DNA from: a marine gamma proteobacterium HTCC2143
Lineage (GTDB): Bacteria; Pseudomonadota; Gammaproteobacteria; Pseudomonadales; Dasaniaceae
Direction: 5' to 3'
Assembly (NCBI GenBank): GCA_000169075.1
Contig: AAVT01000003.1
Coordinates: 310,001-374,000, forward strand
DNA length: 64,000 nt
In this document: positions 46,740-57,173 of the stretch, one piece after another
Position numbering within the stretch: the first letter of the stretch is position 1
Layout: every line of letters begins with the position of its first letter
Translations under genes and position numbers: made by a program
The notes under the pieces: model-generated
What the model was told of the DNA's origin: nothing
The model's database searches: none
What the model saw: the letters and a program-made list of their open reading frames with translations, nothing else

Positions 46740-49700
46740 TTATTGAGCCGCCAGATTTTCAAGATGCATGTCGAAAGCTTCAACCGCTACATCGTATTCA
46801 GTTTCAAATTTACCGGTGCTACGAGCCTGACTCATATAACCCTGCATTTGCTTGTAATCAACGGGCATAACCTTCACAAACCTTTTCAGTGCGCCGTCCC
46901 AATCCGCTAATAGCCCTTCAGCCACATCCGACTGAGTCGTTTCTTGATGTTCGCTAATCAGGCCCTTCAAGTGCGCTATGTCCTCAGCACTTTCAACGGT
47001 TTCAAGCTCAACCATTTCCATGTTGCACTTACTGGCAAAGTCCTTATCGTCATCTAGCACATAAGCCACACCACCGGACATACCGGCTGCAAAATTTCGA
47101 CCTGTCTGACCAAGAATGACCGCTGTACCGCCCGTCATATATTCACAACCGTGATCGCCAACACCTTCAACGACAGCAGTCGCGCCAGAGTTGCGAACAC
47201 AGAAGCGCTCACCCGCCACACCACGGATAAACGCTTTCCCGTCGGTAGCGCCAAAAAGCGCAACATTACCAATCAGAATATTTTTGCTGGGCTCGAATTT
47301 TGCTATTTTATCAGGATAAACAACCAAGCTAGCGCCCGACAAACCCTTACCAAAATAGTCATTAGCATCTCCCTCAAGCTCAAAGCGAAGACCTTTTGCG
47401 GAAAAACATCCAAAGCTCTGTCCAGCAGATCCATTAAACTTAACTTTGATAGTATTTTCAGGCAGCCCCTCAGCGTCATACTTTTTCGAGATTTCGTTAG
47501 AAATCATTGCCCCAATCGTCCGGTCAGTATTGATCACCGGATACTCAAGACTGACTGGAGTTTGATGCTCCAGAGCATCTTTCGAGTCAATCATCATCTG
47601 ACGATCAAGAATATCGTCAATGAGATGCTTTTGTTGTATTGAACAATACAACGTCTCATCGTCAGCATTATCTTCTTTAAAGAGCAAAGGACTTAGATCA
47701 ACACCCTTATATTTCCAGTGATCAATATTATCAAGAAGCTTCAAACTTTGAGTTTGCCCGACCATTTCATTAATCGTTCTATAACCCAATTCAGCCATAA
47801 TCTCGCGCAGACCTTGAGCCATCAGGGTAAAGAAGTTCACAACAATATCTGCCTCACCGGCAAAACGACCGCGCAATTCTTTATCTTGAGTGGCAATACC
47901 TACCGGGCAGGTATTCAAGTGACACTTTCGCATCATGATACAGCCCTGAACAACTAACGCAGCAGTAGCAACACCCCATTCTTCAGCGCCTAACAGAGTT
48001 GCTATAGCAAGATCTCGAGGTGTTTTTAATTGACCATCCGTCTGCACCGTAATACGACTGCGCAATTTATTACGCACCAACGTTTGATGTGTTTCCGCTA
48101 GACCCAGCTCCCAGGGTAAACCCGCGTGTTTTATCGAACTTAACGGTGATGCACCTGTTCCGCCATCGTGACCAGCTATTAGCACAACATCGGCATAAGC
48201 TTTACAGACACCCGACGCGATGGTGCCAACCCCCGCTTCAGACACAAGTTTAACGTTAATCCGCGCGTCACGATTTGAATTCTTTAGATCGTAAATCAGC
48301 TGTGATAAATCTTCTATGGAGTAAATATCATGATGCGGCGGCGGCGAAATGAGTCCGACGCCTGGGGTAGATCCGCGAACGCGACCAATCCAAGCATCAA
48401 CTTTGTGACCGGGTAATTGTCCGCCTTCGCCAGGCTTGGCTCCCTGAGCCATTTTTATCTGTAATTCATCGGCGTTGGTCAGATAATAACTGGTTACACC
48501 AAAGCGACCGGAAGCGACCTGTTTGATCCGCGACTTCAAGGAGTCGCCATTTTCAAGCGGCTTAAAGCGGATGGGGTCTTCACCACCCTCTCCACTATTG
48601 CTCTTACCACCAATACGGTTCATAGCAATAGCTAATGTTGTATGCGCCTCCCAAGAAATCGATCCAAAAGACATCGCACCCGAAGCAAAACGCTTGAAGA
48701 TATTTTCGATAGGCTCAACATCTTCAATAGGAATTGACTGATGGTCGGGCGCAAACTCAAGTAAGCCTCGCAGTGTATAGGCCTCCTTACTCTGAGTATC
48801 AACAACTTTGGCGTACTCTTTAAATTGCTCAGTATTATTACTGGCAGTGGAATGCTGTAGTAAGCGAATAGTCGTTGGACTAAACAAATGACGCTCACCA
48901 TCGTTGCGCCAAGCATAATCACCACCCGTATTTAACAGATCATCGACAGCAATACGGTCATCAGTGATAAACCCCTCTCGGTGACGCAGCAGCGCCTCCT
49001 CGGCAATTTCATCAAGCCCAATGCCTTCGATCCGGCTGATCGTGCCCGTAAAATATTCATCAATAACTTCACTATTGATACCCAGGGCCTCAAAAATCTG
49101 CGCGCCTTGGTAGGACTGAAGCGTAGACACGCCCATTTTAGAAAATATTTTTAACAGACCACTACTAACCGCTTTTATATACTTAGCAACAACTTGCCCA
49201 TTATTCAAACCGGCGTCAACAACACCCTCATCCCGCAGTTCGTACAATGTTTCTAGTGCAAGATATGGATTTATCGCTGCAGCGCCATAGCCTAGAACTG
49301 TCGCAAAGTGATGAGTTTCTCGAATATCACCAACTTCGAGAATAATATCTGCCTTGGCACGCAAGCCCTGACGAATTAAATAGTGATGCACAGCTGCTGT
49401 GGCTAAAACTGAAGGGATTGCAGCATGGTCTGTGTCGACAGTGCGATCGCTGAGCAGCAGCAGAGCATACCCGTCGTTAACGGCATCTTTAGCATATTGG
49501 CAAAGGCGATCAACAGCAGCTTTAAGCTCACCTTTATCGCCAGTAGCGCGAAAGGTGATATCAATCGTCTTAGATTGCAGGTGGCCACGATCAATATACT
49601 GCAGCTTTCTGAACTCTTCGTTCGTCAATACCGGCTGATCAATTTCAAGTTTGTGGCAATGAGCAGGTGTCTCTTCCAACAAATTGTGTGAGTTACCGAC

Positions 49701-51341
49701 ATAACCTCGTAACGACATCACCAACTCTTCTCGAATAGGATCGATAGGCGGATTAGTGACCTGAGCAAACAACTGCTTAAAATAGTTAGAGAGCTGTACT
49801 GGCCTATCGGACAGAATAGCCAGTGGCGTGTCAGTTCCCATAGCGCCAAGAGGCTCTTTCCCCGTACCAACCATCTGCGTCAAGATAACAGTGAGATCTT
49901 CGTTGCTGTAGCCAAACGCTTTTTGCAACTTTCTCAGATTAGCCAGAGGTGGCTGAGCGATAGATGCACTGGGAGCATCCAGTTCGCTCAAAAGAATTTT
50001 ATTCTCGCTGAGCCATTGACCATAGGGCTGTGAGGAACATATCTCTTGCTTAACCTCGTCATCACTAATGATGCGGCCTTTCTCAAGGTCAGCAATAAAG
50101 ATCTTACCCGGCTGCAAGCGGCCTTTCTCAACAACGGTAGACTGGTCAACACACAGCGCACCGGTTTCCGACCCCATGATTAATGTGCCATCGTCAGTTA
50201 ATAAATAACGTGATGGGCGTAAGCCATTGCGGTCAAGGGTGGCTCCAATCATTTTTCCATCAGTAAAAGAAATCGACGCGGGACCATCCCAGGGCTCCAT
50301 GACACAGGCATAATATTCATAGAAAGCCCGCTTGACTGGATCCATATTTTCTTGGGTCTGCCAGGCCTCTGGCACCATCATCATCATCACTTGCGCCAGT
50401 GGACGACCACTTAAAACCAGCAGTTCAATAGCCATGTCGAGGTTAGCTGAATCCGAACTACCGCGGTTACAAATCGGATTAAGCATTTTCAATTCAGCAT
50501 CGGTGAAATTTACCGACTTAAACATCGCTTCTCGCGCGTTCATCCAGTTAATATTGCCCTTTACAGTATTGATCTCGCCGTTGTGCGACAAATAGCGGAA
50601 AGGCTGAGCGCGACGCCAAGCAGGAAACGTATTGGTAGAAAAACGCGAATGAAACATTGCCAAGCCGGAGATTACCCGGTCGTCTTGAAGATCAAGGTAA
50701 TACTGCCTAACCTGAGCCGTGGTAAATTGGCCTTTGTAGACGATGGTACTCGAGGACATTGAGGCGATATAGAACTCATCAGCCTCTCTGGCAATTGTGT
50801 CATTAATCGTATGCGCCGTGTACTTTCTCAGTATAAATAGCTTGCGCTCGAAGTCCTCTGAACTTAAGTCTGTCGGCTTTTGGATGAACACCTGCTCTAT
50901 CTGAGGTTCGCTCTCAAGAGATGCAGCACCCAACATTGAGTTATCCGCTGGCACTGGTCGATAGCCCAGTAGACTAAGACCTAACTCCAGCATAGCGCCA
51001 TTTAAAACTTCGCGGCATCGCTCCGCATGCTCCGGCGCGGAAGGAAAGAAAACCATTCCCACTCCGTAGTCACCCACCGCAGGCACATTGATACCGAGCC
51101 CACTGGCCTCAGTAACCAGAAAATCATGCGGTATTTGAATTAGAATACCCGCACCATCGCCGCTTTTAACATCAAAGCCGGTGCCACCGCGATGCTCCAT
51201 ACACGTGAGCATAGTCAGTGCATTTTCAATAATATCGTGAGACTTCTTGCCTTTGAGATTGGTAACAAACCCAATACCACAACTATCGTGCTCAAATTCT
51301 TCACGATACAAGCCCCGAGACTTATTGTTAACGTTGGTCAT
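46740..51341 (-). CDS. gltB: Glutamate synthase (NADPH) large subunit
   Basis: 1533 residues. A propeptide of about 20 residues precedes Cys21 in FEHDSCGIGFV, the N-terminal nucleophile of the type-II glutamine amidotransferase domain. The central domain, FMN-binding synthase domain (RIGGKSNSGEGGEDP, QMAQGAKPGEGGQLPGHKV, GHDGGTGASPLSSIKHAG) and 3Fe-4S cysteines (CIMMRKCHLNTCPVGIATQD) follow. The C-terminal GXGXG helix domain ends it. It forms glutamate in nitrogen assimilation with GltD. No promoter motif could be placed with confidence in the upstream gap. Confidence 0.97.
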   Translation of the reverse strand: MTNVNNKSRGLYREEFEHDSCGIGFVTNLKGKKSHDIIENALTMLTCMEHRGGTGFDVKSGDGAGILIQIPHDFLVTEASGLGINVPAVGDYGVGMVFFPSAPEHAERCREVLNGAMLELGLSLLGYRPVPADNSMLGAASLESEPQIEQVFIQKPTDLSSEDFERKLFILRKYTAHTINDTIAREADEFYIASMSSSTIVYKGQFTTAQVRQYYLDLQDDRVISGLAMFHSRFSTNTFPAWRRAQPFRYLSHNGEINTVKGNINWMNAREAMFKSVNFTDAELKMLNPICNRGSSDSANLDMAIELLVLSGRPLAQVMMMMVPEAWQTQENMDPVKRAFYEYYACVMEPWDGPASISFTDGKMIGATLDRNGLRPSRYLLTDDGTLIMGSETGALCVDQSTVVEKGRLQPGKIFIADLEKGRIISDDEVKQEICSSQPYGQWLSENKILLSELDAPSASIAQPPLANLRKLQKAFGYSNEDLTVILTQMVGTGKEPLGAMGTDTPLAILSDRPVQLSNYFKQLFAQVTNPPIDPIREELVMSLRGYVGNSHNLLEETPAHCHKLEIDQPVLTNEEFRKLQYIDRGHLQSKTIDITFRATGDKGELKAAVDRLCQYAKDAVNDGYALLLLSDRTVDTDHAAIPSVLATAAVHHYLIRQGLRAKADIILEVGDIRETHHFATVLGYGAAAINPYLALETLYELRDEGVVDAGLNNGQVVAKYIKAVSSGLLKIFSKMGVSTLQSYQGAQIFEALGINSEVIDEYFTGTISRIEGIGLDEIAEEALLRHREGFITDDRIAVDDLLNTGGDYAWRNDGERHLFSPTTIRLLQHSTASNNTEQFKEYAKVVDTQSKEAYTLRGLLEFAPDHQSIPIEDVEPIENIFKRFASGAMSFGSISWEAHTTLAIAMNRIGGKSNSGEGGEDPIRFKPLENGDSLKSRIKQVASGRFGVTSYYLTNADELQIKMAQGAKPGEGGQLPGHKVDAWIGRVRGSTPGVGLISPPPHHDIYSIEDLSQLIYDLKNSNRDARINVKLVSEAGVGTIASGVCKAYADVVLIAGHDGGTGASPLSSIKHAGLPWELGLAETHQTLVRNKLRSRITVQTDGQLKTPRDLAIATLLGAEEWGVATAALVVQGCIMMRKCHLNTCPVGIATQDKELRGRFAGEADIVVNFFTLMAQGLREIMAELGYRTINEMVGQTQSLKLLDNIDHWKYKGVDLSPLLFKEDNADDETLYCSIQQKHLIDDILDRQMMIDSKDALEHQTPVSLEYPVINTDRTIGAMISNEISKKYDAEGLPENTIKVKFNGSAGQSFGCFSAKGLRFELEGDANDYFGKGLSGASLVVYPDKIAKFEPSKNILIGNVALFGATDGKAFIRGVAGERFCVRNSGATAVVEGVGDHGCEYMTGGTAVILGQTGRNFAAGMSGGVAYVLDDDKDFASKCNMEMVELETVESAEDIAHLKGLISEHQETTQSDVAEGLLADWDGALKRFVKVMPVDYKQMQGYMSQARSTGKFETEYDVAVEAFDMHLENLAAQ

Positions 51342-52526
51342 ATCTAACTTCCTATAAAATTGTCGCTACACACTACCAGCCGGACCGCTTTCTCAGCTCG
51401 GTCAAGACCAGCAAAGTGCTACGCTACACCATGCCATCAAAATTGTTTCATTCTACATTTTCCACCGTCATCAACTTTCCTGAAATGGGTTTCAGGCTGT
51501 AAACCAAACAATCAGTAAGATGTTACGGCGTGACCAGATGACGTCCGAGGACCATAACTTCCCAGAAATTGAAGTTACGGCCTGAATCTAAATCTAAAAT
51601 AACTACTAAGCCATTGATATAAAAGAGGAAATAATTACCTCGGCGTCGCAGAGCCCGCTATTTTATAACATTTTGAGGAAAAAACCACCCCAAGGGCTAT
51701 AGGGCTATCATCACCCGTCTTTAGTCATGTCCCAGTATGCTCTATTTATACCGGAAACCGCTGCTTTTGGATCTACTTTAAAGCGCTTATTAAACCCAAC
51801 ACACCTGCCACCTGAGCAACTCATACAATGTACAGGGCAACAGCGATGGAAAGCGCTACAGGCCAGCTACCCAATTATTCACCCCTGCCAACCGGACGCC
51901 AGCAGCGTTGATCATCACACGGGCGCCTCCCGCGCGCCTCCAAAGCCGACCCTGCATGTCGATGTATTATAATCATCTCAAATAGTTCGAGCCAGTGCCG
52001 CCACCGACCAGCCGCCGAAGCAATAGATTACTGACGCGTAAAACTAGCGCCCACCAACAACCTCTTCGTTTCCACAGCGTACACAAAGTCATTGGCGATA
52101 TTGTGTGGATGCGTTTATGGAGTGCCATCAAATTTCTCTGTTACGTAGCACGCAGTTATGCGCGCTAGCAATATCTGCGCGCCGCCCTCGACCCAGAACG
52201 TCACGAAATTAAGGCCCGGAAGAACGGCTTGCATCTCATCATCGGCTGCCCGTTCATTAGGTGTATCTTTAACCGCACACGGGTAAAAGCAACTGCTAAC
52301 GCCTTTTGCGGGGGCACCTAAAACAATAAAAATTCAGTATGAGCCAGTGCTTCATCAGTCATCACCAGAATAGTCCTTGATCACTCCAACGCATCATTAA
52401 TTTTGTTTGAGAGGAATGAGTTCGCACAACGATCGCCTTAGGCATTGTCCACCTCCACGGAAGCAAATGTGCAATCATCGGTGTTGATGGTTACACTGTC
52501 GAATTTACGTCCGCAGGAAGACCAAC
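51342..52526. other. 1.2-kb gap between gltB and the alkaline phosphatase gene
   Basis: Gene-poor. An open frame at 51727-51972 (plus) has no recognisable motif. A longer degraded frame lies at 51986-52321 (separate entry). On the minus strand near 52448 a strong SD (GGAGGTGG) precedes an ATG, but that frame closes after 27 codons. The gltB promoter must lie near 51342-51500. No tRNA, insertion-sequence ends or Pho-box-like repeats were seen. Confidence 0.4.
51986..52321 (+). pseudogene. Possible decayed ORF with one in-frame TAG
   Basis: A single frame runs 111 codons to TAA at 52319-52321, interrupted only by TAG at 52166-52168. It reads HKVIGDIVWMRLWSAIKFLC before the stop and LDPERHEIKARKNGLHLIIG after it. 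There is no clear start codon or SD and no recognised family. It could be a chance opening; only one internal stop in 111 codons makes decay worth considering. Confidence 0.25.
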
Positions 52527-53954
52527 ATGTTATCTAAGCAATGGAAAGGCCTATTGATCGCTGCCTGCTTGAACGCAAGCTTCAGCACACTGGCCTGGGC
52601 AGAAGACTATATGGAGACTGCACTACCATCGCCAGAACAACGTAATGTCATCTTGATAATCGGTGACGGCATGGATGACCAGCAAATCACTATCGCCCGT
52701 AATTACTTGGTCGGTGCAAATGGCCGATTACCACTCGATGAACTGCCTATGCGGGGTGCCGTACAAATACTGGCTATTGAAAACAAACCGGACGGCAAGC
52801 CACTCTATGTTTCTGACTCTGCCAACACAGCTACCAGTCTAGCAACCGGTGAGATAACCAGCCGGGGTCGTATATCCACAGGAACGGGAGATAATAAAAT
52901 CTTACCCACCATTGTTGAACTGGCACAACAGCAAGGTTTTCGTACCGGGCTTGTGTCTACCTCCAGTGTTACCGATGCCACTCCGGCGGCCTTTGTCGCG
53001 CACATGAGCACGCGAATATGCCAGAGTCCAGATCTAATGCAGGCCGTAGTCTACAGAGATATTTTAATGGGCGACTGCGCTCAAGAAACGAAAGATAAAG
53101 GTGGCCTTGGCTCGATCGCCGAACAGATGGCTGAGTCCAAACTCGATGTCATTTTAGGTGGCGGCAGCCAATACTTTGAGCCACTCACGCCAGGCAACTC
53201 CTCGCAAACAGTACTAGGAGCTGCCAGCGCTGCTGGTTTCCGCACCGTAAGCTCAGCGGCCGAACTCTCAGAAGCTGAATCTGCCGAACGCCTGCTGGGT
53301 TTATTCTCACCCGACACCATGCCAGTCCGTTTACGCGGCGAAAACGGCCGGCAAGCGGAATCTCCGGAACCGGGCTGGCTAAATTACATCCACCGCTACC
53401 TAGGCGATGTCACTCAACCAGCAGTTATGGTCTGTGAAGCTAACCCAGAATTCTCCGGGATGCCTTCCCTCAAAGCCATGACCGACGCGGCACTGCAAAC
53501 TCTACAAAAGGCAGGTTCGCCGGGGTTTTTCCTGATGATTGAATCCGCCTCTATTGATAAACAATCCCATTATCGCAAGCCATGCGGATCTATTGGTGAG
53601 GTTGAGCAACTCAACGAGGCACTTGCAAGCGCAACGGCCTTCGCTGACTCCCATCCCAATACACTGATATTGGTAACTGCAGATCACAGCCAGGCCGCGC
53701 AAATCGTACCCGTCGAAAGTCTCTTCAAATTGTTCCCCATACCTATCTTTACGCCGGGAAAACTTGCCCGAATAAAAACACCAGAGGGCTCATTGATGGC
53801 AATCAATTATGCTACCAATAATTTCTCCGCCGAAGAACACACGGGTGCCAATGTGCCCATCTTTGGCAATCAAGAAGCCATTGGGCGAGTACCAACCTTC
53901 CTAACTCAGCCGCAGATTTTTGCCGTGATGCGAGATTATCTTGAACTCGACTAA
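52527..53954 (+). CDS. Alkaline phosphatase family protein (PhoA-like)
   Basis: 475 residues with a signal peptide (MLSKQWKGLLIAACLNASFSTLAWA). The phosphatase core has NVILIIGDGMDDQQ (metal Asp47), the nucleophile Ser98 in YVSDSANTATSLATGE, VTDATPAAFVAHMSTR, the metal-site region ESASIDKQSHYRKP, LVTADHSQA and the final HTGANVPIFG. It is a periplasmic zinc/magnesium phosphomonoesterase by family. It differs from classical PhoA by Asn after the nucleophile triplet (DSAN) and IDKQSH instead of IDHGSH, so substrate range may differ. No Pho box was found in front. Confidence 0.85.
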   Translation: MLSKQWKGLLIAACLNASFSTLAWAEDYMETALPSPEQRNVILIIGDGMDDQQITIARNYLVGANGRLPLDELPMRGAVQILAIENKPDGKPLYVSDSANTATSLATGEITSRGRISTGTGDNKILPTIVELAQQQGFRTGLVSTSSVTDATPAAFVAHMSTRICQSPDLMQAVVYRDILMGDCAQETKDKGGLGSIAEQMAESKLDVILGGGSQYFEPLTPGNSSQTVLGAASAAGFRTVSSAAELSEAESAERLLGLFSPDTMPVRLRGENGRQAESPEPGWLNYIHRYLGDVTQPAVMVCEANPEFSGMPSLKAMTDAALQTLQKAGSPGFFLMIESASIDKQSHYRKPCGSIGEVEQLNEALASATAFADSHPNTLILVTADHSQAAQIVPVESLFKLFPIPIFTPGKLARIKTPEGSLMAINYATNNFSAEEHTGANVPIFGNQEAIGRVPTFLTQPQIFAVMRDYLELD

Positions 53955-54309
53955 TCAGATGCCTTGTCGGGAATGGCCCACTGTGCCCCTCAGCCCAGCG
54001 GCACAAATTGCTCACTTTTATTGATAACAACAACTGGAGCGAATCGTCACGATACCCGCCACGTAGTTAGCGTCGGGGCCGTTAGCAGCAGCGACGTAGA
54101 AATCTTTTTTGACGTTACACAACTTTTTCAATATTTGAAAAACAGATCTTTTTTAACATTTTCGCCGACCGAGGGGGGGGGGGGTGTATCAAATGGAGGA
54201 TATGTTGTATCTTTGACGACGCGAATTATGTCCCGCACTGAGGCGGACTACAGGAAACCACCTAGATAATCCAACGCACACTCATGGGCACAATATACGG
54301 GGAAACATT
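53955..54309 (+). other. Gap upstream of the GGDEF gene, with G tract and possible coding remnant
   Basis: 355 bases. It contains a 12-base G run (54173-54184). A frame starting near 53964 and ending at 54269 is open through the G run and reads VEIFFDVTQLFQYLKNRSFL, which weakly resembles the start of some group-1 glycosyltransferases. There is no SD or supporting context, so it may be a remnant or chance. Confidence 0.35.
54173..54184 (+). repeat. Homopolymeric G12 tract
   Basis: Twelve consecutive G, 126 bases before the diguanylate cyclase start. Long G/C runs are prone to slipped-strand length change and can switch promoter strength or reading frame. They are also a common place for sequencing error. 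Confidence 0.9.
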
Positions 54310-55380
54310 TTGCTGCAGGTTAAAGAACACATAAAAACCAACAAAATGCTGGATAGACATTCTAAGGTAGTGGATCTATTTTCAATGGTTGGAATGACCA
54401 TTACCGGTAGTCTTGGTGTGCTAGCCCTTTTTTCAGCCGACTATCCATTGGGTCTTTTATTGATTGCCGCCTCGCTGGTCTACCTTGTCGCGTATCGCAT
54501 CCATAAACTGACAAAAGACTCCACACTATCCGCAGCCATCATCGTATATTCACTCCATGCTTTAACAGTCTCTCTTGTTTATTCAGGAGGCGTTGAAAAC
54601 ACCGGTCCACTATGGCTGTTTCTTGTTCCGCCTGTTTCACTATTTCTTCACGGGCTCAAACGAGGGCTGATAGAAATCTCTATTTCCCTTTCTATTCTAT
54701 GCCTTATCTTATTTCTGCCTCCCGACGTTTTTGGCGGCGCTAACTATGAAACTGCATTCAAGCTGCGACTCATTATCGCCTTTATAACGGTAACATTTTT
54801 GGCGGCATGCTATGAATACTCGATCGAACAATCCTACAAGGATACCCTGCAAGCCAGCGAACAGTTCGAGCAACTGGCCCGGACTGATCAACTAACCAAA
54901 CTCTGCAATAGAAGAGGCGCACTGACTGTGATTGAGCAAGAACAACGCCGCATGTCGCGTAATAAGCAAGCGATGTCTATCATTTTGTGCGACGTAGATC
55001 ACTTTAAAAAGGTTAACGATCAATATGGCCACAACACCGGAGACGCTGTACTCATTAGCCTTGCAGAGACATTTACACAGCTAATCCGTAAGCAAGATAC
55101 AATTGCTCGCTGGGGCGGCGAAGAATTTCTTTTTGTCTTACCTGAAACGTCAGCAGAAAACGCCTACATTCTCTCTCAGAAAATACATCAGGTATTGCAA
55201 GACCAATTGATTGATGTCGAGGGTATCAAAATCGCCGTTACTGTCAGTATGGGCGTCACAGAAATGCATGGTAATCAAGCCTTCGACGAGATCATAAACC
55301 AAGCCGACAAGCACCTGTATGAAGCCAAAAGGGCAGGCCGAAATCAAACTATGCCCAAAACCCTCAGCACTGAGGGGTAA
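54310..55380 (+). CDS. Membrane-bound diguanylate cyclase (GGEEF)
   Basis: 356 residues. The N-terminal half (about 22-175) holds about six hydrophobic helices in an integral sensor-like domain. The GGDEF domain follows (about 190-350) with LARTDQLTKLCNRRGAL, IILCDVDHFKKVNDQYGHNTGDAVL, the active-site GGEEF (269-273) and the product-inhibition I-site RKQD (260-263, five residues upstream). It should make cyclic di-GMP at the inner membrane and be feedback-inhibited. The start is TTG at 54310 with GGGG upstream; ATG at 54346 is the alternative. A terminator follows at 55450. Confidence 0.9.
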   Translation: MLQVKEHIKTNKMLDRHSKVVDLFSMVGMTITGSLGVLALFSADYPLGLLLIAASLVYLVAYRIHKLTKDSTLSAAIIVYSLHALTVSLVYSGGVENTGPLWLFLVPPVSLFLHGLKRGLIEISISLSILCLILFLPPDVFGGANYETAFKLRLIIAFITVTFLAACYEYSIEQSYKDTLQASEQFEQLARTDQLTKLCNRRGALTVIEQEQRRMSRNKQAMSIILCDVDHFKKVNDQYGHNTGDAVLISLAETFTQLIRKQDTIARWGGEEFLFVLPETSAENAYILSQKIHQVLQDQLIDVEGIKIAVTVSMGVTEMHGNQAFDEIINQADKHLYEAKRAGRNQTMPKTLSTEG

Positions 55381-55449
55381 ACATATCATCGAAAACAACC
55401 TTAGTGCAGTAGGCTGCGAGTCAACAATAGCGCATCAACGTCCCCATTG

Positions 55450-55475
55450 AGCAGTCATTGTTACTGCTTCTTTTT
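55450..55475 (+). terminator. Intrinsic terminator between convergent GGDEF genes
   Basis: AGCAGT (55450-55455), loop CATTGTT, ACTGCT (55463-55468), then TCTTTTT. It is 70 bases after the stop of the plus-strand cyclase, in its sense direction. Confidence 0.65.
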
Positions 55476-55504
55476 AAAAAGTTATCCGCCGAGCAAAAAT
55501 ACGA

Positions 55505-57106
55505 TTAATCAGCCAGGATTTTATGCGCACCTGCACTACTCTTCTTTTGTTTATACATAGCACCATCCGCCGCACGAAGCATCTCAGAAACACTTGCTGG
55601 CGACTGCTCAAATATTTGACTGCCCACACTGGCATTAACAGTGATCTCACCGACACTCGTGCGCACTGCAAAATCAGTCAATCTTTGGGTGATCCTATTG
55701 TCCATCATTTTGCACTCATCCAGTTTCATAAAATGCGCTAAAGCAACAAATTCATCACCACCCAATCGACCTACAACATCGGTTTCACGGGAACCATTCG
55801 CTATGATTTTTGCCGTCACCTTGAGCACTTCATCGCCTACTTGATGCCCATGCAAGTCGTTAACTCGCTTAAACCGATCTAGATCGATAAAAAGCAAACA
55901 CAGATAACCGCCTTTATCAGCCTGTAATTTGAGCACCTGTTCCGCCTTAGCACTCCACCCTCTGCGATTCATAACATCACAGAGGACGTCTTTCCCCGCC
56001 TCGTCTTCCGCCGCTATTCGATTTTCATTAATGCGTTTAATGCGCTCTGACGTCGCTATAGCAAACAAAAATGATTCAATAGCAAAAGACAAGATTAGGC
56101 CGTAGTGATATAAAAACGGGTTGGTCTCAGTTAATAATACTCTGAAGACCATCGCAACAAGCACCAATAATAATGCGAAAAATACGATACCTGCTGTATG
56201 CACCCGCAGGTAAGCGGCATAACACACGAGACAGAAAACGATAGCCACAATGATTAGTGTCGAAAATGCCATCACAGCATCTATCAAAACTGACAATTCA
56301 TGATTTACAGCCATCACTGAGAGAAACGGCATGACCAACACGGCCCCAGCGGGCATGATCAGAAAATAGCGTGTGAACTTCTCCCAACGAATGTGCATAT
56401 CTAACAATCGGGTGATAAAAAGAACAGCTGAGAAGACGGTAAAGCCAGCAAATATTATCGACACATGCCAGCTATCGATCCAAACAATATCCGGAAAAAA
56501 AAGATTTAACTGGCCTTCCTGCACTAAGAAAAAAAGCCCGGCGCAACTTATGTAGAAGCTATAAAGTTTGAACCGTATATCACGTAAATTGCGACCTATG
56601 ATCAATACGTAAAGCGCCAGTGAGAAACACAAGCCATAGAAAACACCCATAGCCAAATTATCTTTCTGACTGGACGAAACAAAACCAGCATAAGACATTA
56701 ATTGTAATCGTAGATCAGCATTTTCGTGAGTGGTGATTGTTATAGCACCCTCATATTCGCCAGCAGGAATCAAATAAGCAGCACGATTAGAAACTAATGC
56801 CCTGCTTTTTCCTCGTATATCACGCCAAGTAAAATCCCTACTATTATGACGAAAGCTAAACACACTGGGGACATCCAATCGACAGGTTACGGACAACACA
56901 CTGGACCCTGGTGCCAAGACCACATCGGCGGACTGATCTTGTAAAACCGTCGTTTCAACTTGCGTATTGTGAAGGTCCTTTAGACTCAGTTCACACTGGT
57001 TTTCTGCTGTTAGCATCGCGCTGAATAATAGGAGCGAAGTGACGAAGATAAAACTCAACGAACTGCGTATCGTGATTATTTTTTTTGACGATGAATATTC
57101 TGACAC
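55505..57106 (-). CDS. Diguanylate cyclase with 7TMR-DISM-type sensor
   Basis: 533 residues: a signal-anchor (about 15-32), a periplasmic beta-rich domain (about 35-140, 7TMR-DISMED2-like with FTWRDIRGKSRALVSNRAAYL), and seven membrane helices (about 150-350). A GGDEF domain (about 370-530) has FIDLDRFKRVNDLHGHQVGDEVL, active-site GGDEF (449-453) and I-site RETD (440-443). It senses an external ligand, probably carbohydrate-like by family, and makes cyclic di-GMP. It is convergent with the other cyclase, separated by 124 bases. The ligand is unknown. Confidence 0.9.
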   Translation of the reverse strand: MSEYSSSKKIITIRSSLSFIFVTSLLLFSAMLTAENQCELSLKDLHNTQVETTVLQDQSADVVLAPGSSVLSVTCRLDVPSVFSFRHNSRDFTWRDIRGKSRALVSNRAAYLIPAGEYEGAITITTHENADLRLQLMSYAGFVSSSQKDNLAMGVFYGLCFSLALYVLIIGRNLRDIRFKLYSFYISCAGLFFLVQEGQLNLFFPDIVWIDSWHVSIIFAGFTVFSAVLFITRLLDMHIRWEKFTRYFLIMPAGAVLVMPFLSVMAVNHELSVLIDAVMAFSTLIIVAIVFCLVCYAAYLRVHTAGIVFFALLLVLVAMVFRVLLTETNPFLYHYGLILSFAIESFLFAIATSERIKRINENRIAAEDEAGKDVLCDVMNRRGWSAKAEQVLKLQADKGGYLCLLFIDLDRFKRVNDLHGHQVGDEVLKVTAKIIANGSRETDVVGRLGGDEFVALAHFMKLDECKMMDNRITQRLTDFAVRTSVGEITVNASVGSQIFEQSPASVSEMLRAADGAMYKQKKSSAGAHKILAD

Positions 57107-57173
57107 AAAATCTCTTGACCGTGATTTAACACGTATGTTTTGTCGTATTTATTGGACGGACAGTATAAAAATT

